From positions 134,646 to 178,729 of the forward strand of contig CAKZSU010000006.1 of NCBI GenBank assembly GCA_937921305.1: DNA of 44,084 bases. The letters run 5' to 3'. Shown one piece after another: positions 37,648-44,084 of this stretch. The translations under genes were made by a program, and so were the position numbers. Each line of letters begins with the position of its first letter. Position 1 is the stretch's first letter. Below the pieces are notes generated by a model. That model did no database searches. It saw only the letters and a program-made list of their open reading frames with translations, and was not told where the DNA came from. This DNA comes from an uncultured Patescibacteria group bacterium. GTDB taxonomy: Bacteria > Patescibacteriota > Microgenomatia > UBA10105 > UBA927.

Positions 37648-38827
37648 TTCGAAGATTTGTTTTATTAATCATATCCTCAAGGATTTGCCATCGCCGCTTT
37701 TTTTCTTGATATGACACATCGTCTTTATACACTTTATGCGCAGCAGTCATGGGTCGATCGGAATACATCGCAATATACGCTTTAGAAAATCCCACTTTTT
37801 TACATAAATCAACCGTTTGTTGAAATTGTTCCTCTGTTTCTCCGCAAAATCCGACAATAATATCTGTGCTGATTGTCACGCCGGGAATGCGTTGCCGAAT
37901 TTTCTTTACCAATTCGATATACTCTTCTCTTGTGTACCATCGATTCATTTTTCGAAGCAACGCAGTATCTCCAGATTGGACAGGAAGATGAATATGTCGA
38001 GATATTTTTTTATTTCTTGCTATTGTTTCAATAAGATCGTCGGAAAAATCCCAAGGATTGCTTGAAATAAAATCGATCATTTCAATGCCATTAATATCGC
38101 AGAGCGTTTGTAAAAGATATGGAAACAATGTTGGAATTCTCAATCTTCCAAGATGTTTTACATATGTAACATGTTTTTGATCACCAGTATACGATGGAGA
38201 TTTTGGGAAAAATGTTTTCTCTGGGAGATCTCGGAGAACATGAACATTTTTTTCTCCAAGCAATAAATCAGCACCATACGAATTTACATTTTGACCGACA
38301 AGCGTAATACATCGATACCCTTGATTCGCAAGATCGCAAACTTCTCGAACGATATCATCAAATGGTCTGCTAATTTCTCTCCCTCGGGTAAAAGGAACAA
38401 CGCAAAACGCGCAAAAATTGTTGCATCCATTGGAAATTGGAACCCATGCGTGATCTCTGTCTGTTCGAATAGGAGCGTGATCGAATCCAACTTCTTCTAT
38501 GGGAAGAAATTCGTCAACCGCCGGCATTTTTTTTCGCAACGAATCTAACATCTTTCCTGTTTTATCTCGTACCGCCATACCCACCATGCATCCAGTAAGA
38601 ACGATTTTCATCTTCCTTCCTTTTTTCTTTTCTTCTGAGAGATTATGGATCACCCCATATACTCGATGCTCCGCTTTCGCGCGAATCATGCAAGTATTAA
38701 TTACTATATCATCCGCGTCGTCCATAAATTCAGCGCGGGTATATCCTCTTGCTTCATACAAAGACGCAATTCGCTCGCTATCCGCCTGATTTGCCGCGCA
38801 TCCAAATGTCTGAATAAAGTATTTCAT
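37631..38827 (-). CDS. miaB: tRNA-2-methylthio-N6-dimethylallyladenosine synthase (MiaB family), short form
   Basis: FIQTFGCAANQADSERIA, radical SAM NGCNNFCAFCVVPFTRGREISRP, HLPVQSGD, DIIVGFCGETEEQF; ends at LEDMINKTNLRNGTYR. Confidence 0.93.
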   Translation of the reverse strand: MKYFIQTFGCAANQADSERIASLYEARGYTRAEFMDDADDIVINTCMIRAKAEHRVYGVIHNLSEEKKKGRKMKIVLTGCMVGMAVRDKTGKMLDSLRKKMPAVDEFLPIEEVGFDHAPIRTDRDHAWVPISNGCNNFCAFCVVPFTRGREISRPFDDIVREVCDLANQGYRCITLVGQNVNSYGADLLLGEKNVHVLRDLPEKTFFPKSPSYTGDQKHVTYVKHLGRLRIPTLFPYLLQTLCDINGIEMIDFISSNPWDFSDDLIETIARNKKISRHIHLPVQSGDTALLRKMNRWYTREEYIELVKKIRQRIPGVTISTDIIVGFCGETEEQFQQTVDLCKKVGFSKAYIAMYSDRPMTAAHKVYKDDVSYQEKKRRWQILEDMINKTNLRNGTYR

Positions 38828-38922
38828 CATTGAAAATTTTACCAAAAAATTGATAGGAAAGGAAAAATTGCAAAAAGTAATCGTAGACTTTTGCATACCC
38901 TTACCATCTTCCGTCACTTGAT

Positions 38923-39012
38923 GCCATCATCCCAAACTTGTTTCAAGATCTAGGAAGAAATGAAGAAGACATTAATTTTTCAAACCGCCACTAGATGCTG
39001 ATCTCGACGAAA
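38923..39012. repeat. degenerate intergenic repeat related to the 18.1-18.3 kb copies
   Basis: GCCATCATCCCAAACTTGTTTCAAGATCTAG and inverted CTAGATGCTGATCTCGACGA. Confidence 0.4.
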
Positions 39013-39013
39013 A

Positions 39014-40036
39014 TTACTTCTTTCCAACAATGACACGGACATCGTAGGGAGCTGCTTCTGGAAGTGTTGTTTCAATTCTCCCAAGAGTGTAACCTTCTGA
39101 AAGATCTTCTTCCAGCATATCCCGAATTGCCAACTTTGATGATTTTACCAGAATTTCTGTTTCTTCATATGAATATGTTGATGCATTGCCAACATCAACA
39201 ACGGTATATCCTTTTTTTTCAAGAAATGATTTCATTTTTGACGCAGCCCCGACAACACCAGCTCCATTTTGCACTTGAATCTTTATATCTTTTTTATTGA
39301 CGGATACTGTTGGCGAAGGCGTTGGAGATGGTTTTGGCGTAATAGTAGGAGTGATTGACTTGTTCGAAACAACAGGAATAAACGATTGTTGATCAGTTCG
39401 TTGAGAAAAATTTGTGAAGAGAACTAATCCCCCGCCAACGCCAATCGCTATCGCAATCATGGTAATCGCCCACAATAAAAACCCTCTCGTTCTTCGTTGT
39501 TCATGAATTGTAATCTCAGGCATGACTCCGTCGGAACTCTTTCCAAAAAGCTCGGCCACTGTTTCTTTTCTTTTCTCTTCCGAACGCCATGATTGTTCCT
39601 CTTTATTTTCTAACGGTTGAACACTTTTCTGAGGATGACTATTTTCTTCTTCAGATGGAACAATATTTTCTTTTTGGTCTGTTGAATCAGAATATTCATC
39701 TTGATTCGATACAAAGTATCTTTCTTGATAGTTTTGATATTGCATACGATTTTGGATCTTATGTTCCAACTGATCCAGCAATGTTTCACGCAATTCCCGA
39801 GACAACTCTTCTTTAAGCTCTTGTTTCAGTTCTTTTTTAATTCTCTCTCGAAGATCTTCGATATTGTCTTGAGATTGTTGATCTGGGGAGATTACTTGCT
39901 CTTTCTCTTTTGGTTCTTCCATAACGAGCTCTACCACTTGCTGAAGAACCGGCTTTTGTCCTGCATCTTCGGATTCTTTTTCTGAATCAACAATAATTGT
40001 TGGAGAAAATGACGCTCGCTTTCTTTTTATTGCCAT
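39014..40036 (-). CDS. membrane protein with cytoplasmic coiled coil and C-terminal LytR_C-like domain
   Basis: Central TM (GFLLWAITMIAIAIGVGGGLVLFTNF), PTPSPT linker, IKIQVQNGAGVVGAASKMKSFLEKKGYTVVDVGNA...VRVIVGKK. Confidence 0.8.
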   Translation of the reverse strand: MAIKRKRASFSPTIIVDSEKESEDAGQKPVLQQVVELVMEEPKEKEQVISPDQQSQDNIEDLRERIKKELKQELKEELSRELRETLLDQLEHKIQNRMQYQNYQERYFVSNQDEYSDSTDQKENIVPSEEENSHPQKSVQPLENKEEQSWRSEEKRKETVAELFGKSSDGVMPEITIHEQRRTRGFLLWAITMIAIAIGVGGGLVLFTNFSQRTDQQSFIPVVSNKSITPTITPKPSPTPSPTVSVNKKDIKIQVQNGAGVVGAASKMKSFLEKKGYTVVDVGNASTYSYEETEILVKSSKLAIRDMLEEDLSEGYTLGRIETTLPEAAPYDVRVIVGKK

Positions 40037-40061
40037 GACTATAGTATATAAAGATGAAAAA

Positions 40062-40110
40062 TAAAAATACAATAAGGAAATCCCTAAAATTTCATAGGAT
40101 TTCCTTATTG
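40062..40110 (-). terminator. intrinsic terminator of the HU gene
   Basis: Perfect 14-bp inverted repeat CAATAAGGAAATCC / GGATTTCCTTATTG (13-nt loop), followed on minus strand by TATTTTTATTTTT. Confidence 0.8.
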
Positions 40111-40128
40111 CAATAGAAGCGCTTTTGT

Positions 40129-40401
40129 TTAGCGAACAATCTTTTTCAACGCTTTTCCAGCGGTGAATCCCGGCGTTTTTCTCGCAGGAATATTTATTCT
40201 TTCTCCTGTCTGAGGATTTCTCCCAGCTCGAGATTTTCTTGATCGCACCATAAATGTTCCAAACCCCGTAATAACGACTTTATCACCTTTTTTCAAAGAG
40301 TCTGTGATCGTTTGAAACATAACAGTTACCGCTTCTCTCGCAGCTTTTGCGGTAAGATTTGTTTTTTTCGCAACGACCTCAATTAGATCAGCTTTGGTCA
40401 T
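40129..40401 (-). CDS. hup: HU family DNA-binding protein
   Basis: MTKADLIEVVAKKTNLTAKAAREAV...GDKVVITGFGTFMVRSRKSRAGRNPQTGERINIPARKTPGFTAGKALK; SD AGGAGGTGA. Confidence 0.96.
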   Translation of the reverse strand: MTKADLIEVVAKKTNLTAKAAREAVTVMFQTITDSLKKGDKVVITGFGTFMVRSRKSRAGRNPQTGERINIPARKTPGFTAGKALKKIVR

Positions 40402-40528
40402 ATCTATTTCACCTCCTTCTGGACAGAAATATATATCGCTCTATCAATCTGTGTTTATAAAAAGATTGATATATTAAGAACTATAAAGGAATGTAGAAAA
40501 ATTAGATTGATATGTCAAGAAGGAACAA

Positions 40529-42034
40529 TCACTTTGCTGTTTCGCATACGCGAAGTTCGCGAATCACTGTGATTTTAATCGATCCTGGATAGGTAAGCTT
40601 CTTTTCGATCTCTTCTTTGATTTCGTACGCCATAATAGTTGCCGTCGCGTCATTTACCTTTCCGGGGTCAACCGCAATTCGAAGTTCTCTTCCTGCTTGG
40701 TAGGCAACCACTTCTTTCACTCCCTCGTGAGACTTTGCGATTTCCTCAAGGTCTTTCAAACGCTTCACATATTCATCATAATTTTCATATCGAGCGCCAG
40801 GACGACTGCCAGATATCGCATCGGCGATATAAACAATCATTGATTCAATCGACGTAAATGGCGTATCTTCATGATGTTGCGCCACACAATCGATAACTTT
40901 TTGTGGAATATTATACTTTTTAAGCAGTTCGACCCCAAGCTCGATATGATTTCCTTCTTTATCCATAATAACTTTCCCAATATCATGCAACAAACATCCA
41001 AGACGAACGACATTAACGTCCGCACCAATTTCTCGAGCAATCGCGATACCAATCTTCGTCTCTTCAAGAGTATGAGTAATCATATTCTGACCATAGGAAT
41101 ATCGATACTTAAATCGACCTAGCAACGCAACAATAGGTGCAGGCAAGTTGTAGACGCCAACAGCATGACACAACTTCTGTCCTTCCTCAAACATGATTCG
41201 CTCAATATCTTTTTTTACCTGCTCAACAATCTCTTCAATCCTCGCCGGTTGAATTCTGCCGTCTTTCATCAATTTTTCTAAAGCAACCCTCGCGATTTCC
41301 CGTCGAACAGGATCAAATGAAGAGAGACGAATAACCCCTTCTTCATCAAGGTCAACATCTACTCCTGTCGCCATTTCAAACGATCGAATATTTCTTCCTT
41401 CCTTTCCGATAATTCGTCCTTTTACGTCTTCATCCGGCACTTTCACAACCGACACCGTATATTCCGGCACATAGTCTGTTGCTCCATGCTTCATCGCTTC
41501 AACAAGAATTTCTCTTGCTTTATCTTCCGCTTCCTCTTTCGCCTTTGCGACAGCTTCTCGAATTTCCTTTGCAATCTCTTCTTTCAGTCTCGCTTTTACT
41601 GCTTGAAGAATTGTTTCTTTTGCTTCTTCTCTGGTGAGATTTGCGACGCGCTCCAATTTTTCAACATGTTCTTCTTTTAATCGCTCAATATCTCTTCTTG
41701 TCTGCTCTATAAGCTCCTCGATGTCTCGAAGCCTTCCCTCTTTTTCTTCTAACGCTCCCTCTTTTCGATCAATGTATTCAAGTTTTTTTCTTGCTTCTTC
41801 TTCCGCTTCTCGTCGAATACGAATCGCTTCGTCTTTTGCTTCTAAAATAATTTCTTTTGCTTTTGCTTGCGCAATTTTCATCTCAGCTTCTATGTCTAAA
41901 GAGGCAACTTTTTCCTCGGTCGCAGTAGGGATAGACCCCACAGAAGGCACTTGATGAGAAATTTTTTGGTTTTTTCTTGGAACTGGCTTTTTCGTCTTCA
42001 CCAATCCGCTTAATGTTTTTAATACATCAAACAT
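40529..42034 (-). CDS. rny: RNase Y without the usual N-terminal transmembrane segment
   Basis: Long charged coiled coil, KH VKGRIIGKEGRNIRSFEMATGVDVDLD, HD LLHDIGKVIMDKEGNHIELG; SD AAGGAGGA. Confidence 0.95.
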   Translation of the reverse strand: MFDVLKTLSGLVKTKKPVPRKNQKISHQVPSVGSIPTATEEKVASLDIEAEMKIAQAKAKEIILEAKDEAIRIRREAEEEARKKLEYIDRKEGALEEKEGRLRDIEELIEQTRRDIERLKEEHVEKLERVANLTREEAKETILQAVKARLKEEIAKEIREAVAKAKEEAEDKAREILVEAMKHGATDYVPEYTVSVVKVPDEDVKGRIIGKEGRNIRSFEMATGVDVDLDEEGVIRLSSFDPVRREIARVALEKLMKDGRIQPARIEEIVEQVKKDIERIMFEEGQKLCHAVGVYNLPAPIVALLGRFKYRYSYGQNMITHTLEETKIGIAIAREIGADVNVVRLGCLLHDIGKVIMDKEGNHIELGVELLKKYNIPQKVIDCVAQHHEDTPFTSIESMIVYIADAISGSRPGARYENYDEYVKRLKDLEEIAKSHEGVKEVVAYQAGRELRIAVDPGKVNDATATIMAYEIKEEIEKKLTYPGSIKITVIRELRVCETAK

Positions 42035-42208
42035 ATACTCCTCCTTTTCATTGAAGAACAAACAGAAGCATGATGCGAAGCAATAAACGGATTACGATCC
42101 GCTCGACTTTGTACGAATAGATAGAAAAGTTAAAATAACGGTAATATCTCTATGGGTACAAAATTTGTACATATGTCTGTTGTTCTTCAAAGATGCAACA
42201 ATTATCTT

Positions 42209-42751
42209 CTATGATGATTTATCTCTTTTATTGTACGGAGTTTTACACCATTCGTCAACCAAAGAAGAAATAACATGAGAAGAAAATCCTCTTCGAAGCA
42301 AAAAACCATAAACTTTCTTTCTGCACTTATCAATTGGAAGCAAACGATATTGATTTCCTCGTTTTCCTAACGCATGCCTTGCGAAAGCAATCTCGTCTTC
42401 GGCATAACAGTCTTGAAAATATTTTCTTGTATGATCGATACCATCATCATCATCATCAGAAAGACCTCTTTCACGAAGTTCACGAATAACCCGTTCAATC
42501 CCCCGCTTTTTTACGCAAACGGAAAATGAGACATATGTTTCAGCGAATTTTCTATCATCGATATATCTAAGCGATTCCAATCGATCTATAACGGAAACAA
42601 TCTGTTCATAGGATAAATGGAATTTTCGAGCTTTTGTTATTAACAATTCAAGAAGTTCTTTTTTGCTTCTACCTCGAATGGCAAGCAATCGCAACGCGTA
42701 ATGAAAAAGCTCTTGCTCAAGATCATTTTTATCATTCTTCATGAGCTTCAA
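42209..42751 (-). CDS. recX: regulatory protein RecX
   Basis: [22 protein letters not shown]...[22 protein letters not shown]...[13 protein letters not shown]; overlaps recA 3' end. Confidence 0.88.
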   Translation of the reverse strand: MKLMKNDKNDLEQELFHYALRLLAIRGRSKKELLELLITKARKFHLSYEQIVSVIDRLESLRYIDDRKFAETYVSFSVCVKKRGIERVIRELRERGLSDDDDDGIDHTRKYFQDCYAEDEIAFARHALGKRGNQYRLLPIDKCRKKVYGFLLRRGFSSHVISSLVDEWCKTPYNKRDKSS

Positions 42752-43781
42752 TACCTAATGAAACTTTTGCTCCGCCTCGACCAGATTTAATCATCGCCCA
42801 AATCTCGTCTGTTAATTCTTTCGCAAGTTTCGCGTTTTCTTTCAAGGCAAATTTCACTGACTCTCTTCCTTGCCCGATTGTTTGCCCTTTGTATTTAATG
42901 AATGATCCTGATTTTGTTAGAATTCCAAATTCTAACGCGACATCGATTACTCCGCCTTCTTTGCTTATGCCGTCATGCATTACATCGTATTCCGCAATCC
43001 GGAACGGAGGAGCGACTTTATTCTTCACCACGCGAATGCGATGCCTTCCGCCAATTACTTTATCTCCTTCTTTGAGGCTTTCTATTTTTCTTGCGTCAAG
43101 ACGAATGCTTGCGTAAAACTTCATCGCAAGACCTCCCGGCGTTGTCTCCGGATTACCAAACATAACGCCGATTTTTTGACGAAGTTGATTGGTAAAAATC
43201 ATAACGGTTTTTGATTTTGAAACAACAGCGGTTAATTTTCGAAGCGCCTGCGACATAAGACGCGCTTGAAGCCCGATCATGCTATCTCCCATTTCGCCCT
43301 CAATCTCCGCGCGAGGCGTTAACGCTGCAACAGAATCTACCACGATAATATCAATCCCTCCGCTTCGAATAAGCGTTTCTGCAATTTCCAACGCTTGTTC
43401 ACCTGTATCGGGTTGCGATATGAGAAGATCGTCAAGCTTTACCCCTAATGTCTGCGCCCAAACCGGATCTAACGCATGTTCGGCATCGATAAATGCCGCA
43501 ACGCCTCCTTGCTTTTGTGCTTCCGCTATACAAGAAAGACACACTGTTGTTTTTCCTGATGCTTCTGGACCATAAATTTCAATAATTCTTCCTCGCGGGA
43601 ATCCTCCAACGCCTAACGCAATATCAATTGGAAGAATACCTGTGGAAATAACCTCTAATCCCGCTCGAGACGCCTGCTCGCCAAGACGCATGATTGAACC
43701 TTTACCATACTGTTTTTCTATTTGCTCTATGGCAAGACGAATAGCTTGAAGTTTTTGCGCGTTTCCGTTATTGTCAACCAT
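42732..43781 (-). CDS. recA: recombinase RecA
   Basis: [78 protein letters not shown]. Confidence 0.98.
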   Translation of the reverse strand: MVDNNGNAQKLQAIRLAIEQIEKQYGKGSIMRLGEQASRAGLEVISTGILPIDIALGVGGFPRGRIIEIYGPEASGKTTVCLSCIAEAQKQGGVAAFIDAEHALDPVWAQTLGVKLDDLLISQPDTGEQALEIAETLIRSGGIDIIVVDSVAALTPRAEIEGEMGDSMIGLQARLMSQALRKLTAVVSKSKTVMIFTNQLRQKIGVMFGNPETTPGGLAMKFYASIRLDARKIESLKEGDKVIGGRHRIRVVKNKVAPPFRIAEYDVMHDGISKEGGVIDVALEFGILTKSGSFIKYKGQTIGQGRESVKFALKENAKLAKELTDEIWAMIKSGRGGAKVSLGIEAHEE

Positions 43782-43873
43782 GCTTTCCTCCTCATTTCTG
43801 TATATATTTTCTTGTATTTTTTATTGCTTCATCATTACATAAAACATGCTAGAATACAAGGGAGAAGGTTCAC

Positions 43874-43950
43874 CGGGGTGTGGCGCAATTGGCGAGCGCA
43901 CACGCATGGGGTGCGTGAGGTTAGCAGTTCGAGTCTGCTCACCCCGACCA
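43874..43950 (+). tRNA. tRNA-Pro (anticodon GGG), CCA encoded
   Basis: CGGGGTG/CACCCCG acceptor stem, anticodon stem-loop CACGC-AT-GGG-GT-GCGTG, T-arm AGCAGTTCGAGTCTGCT, ACCA 3' end; extended -10 TGCTAGAAT at 43847-43855. Confidence 0.93.
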
Positions 43951-44084
43951 AATGCAACTTTTATCATTTCTGGGGGAAAAGGCTTGCTCGCCTCGCCTTC
44001 GGCTCGGCTCGCTTCGCAAATTTCCTTATATTTTGGGATTAAATCAAAAGGATGGACAAAATCAAAAATTATACTTCTATCCAG

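Noticed and set aside
42444-42463. (ATC)n microsatellite
   Set aside because: It encodes a DDDDD acidic run inside recX; in-frame low complexity, not a separate element.
43722-44042. 106-aa ORF running through tRNA-Pro
   Set aside because: It spans the recA start, promoter and tRNA; not a plausible protein.

Overview
This 44 kb window looks like the compact, AT-leaning chromosome of a CPR/Patescibacteria (probably Microgenomates-like) bacterium. That taxonomic guess rests on overall gene style, not on a search. Contents from left to right: (i) a small [NiFe]-hydrogenase locus with small and large subunits, HypA-like, HypC, a maturation-protease-like protein and a conserved unknown; (ii) housekeeping genes (mutY-like, era, gltX, dacA-like, aspS, recJ, cca, secDF, a wHTH/NTase-like protein, a DUF3048/YerB-like protein); (iii) a type IV pilus locus with a PilM-PilN fusion, PilO, pilin, three further pilin-like proteins, PilC and PilB, linked to a CheY-like regulator and a membrane histidine kinase; (iv) directly upstream of the kinase, a tightly packed three-gene cassette of aromatic amino acid ammonia-lyase, PaaK-like adenylate-forming ligase and ThiF/E1-like protein; (v) rnpB, an AI-2E family transporter, miaA, miaB, a LytR_C protein, HU, RNase Y, recX, recA and tRNA-Pro. 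The best candidates for undescribed biology are the lyase-ligase-E1 cassette next to the pilus/two-component genes, an AspRS that appears to have lost the GAD insertion and gained a C-terminal YbaK/ProX-type editing domain, a hydrogenase small-subunit gene starting 1 nt after a tRNA, and a recurring arrangement of -10 boxes 5-8 nt before ATG that suggests leaderless transcription. All calls come from reading the sequence and supplied ORFs; no searches were run.
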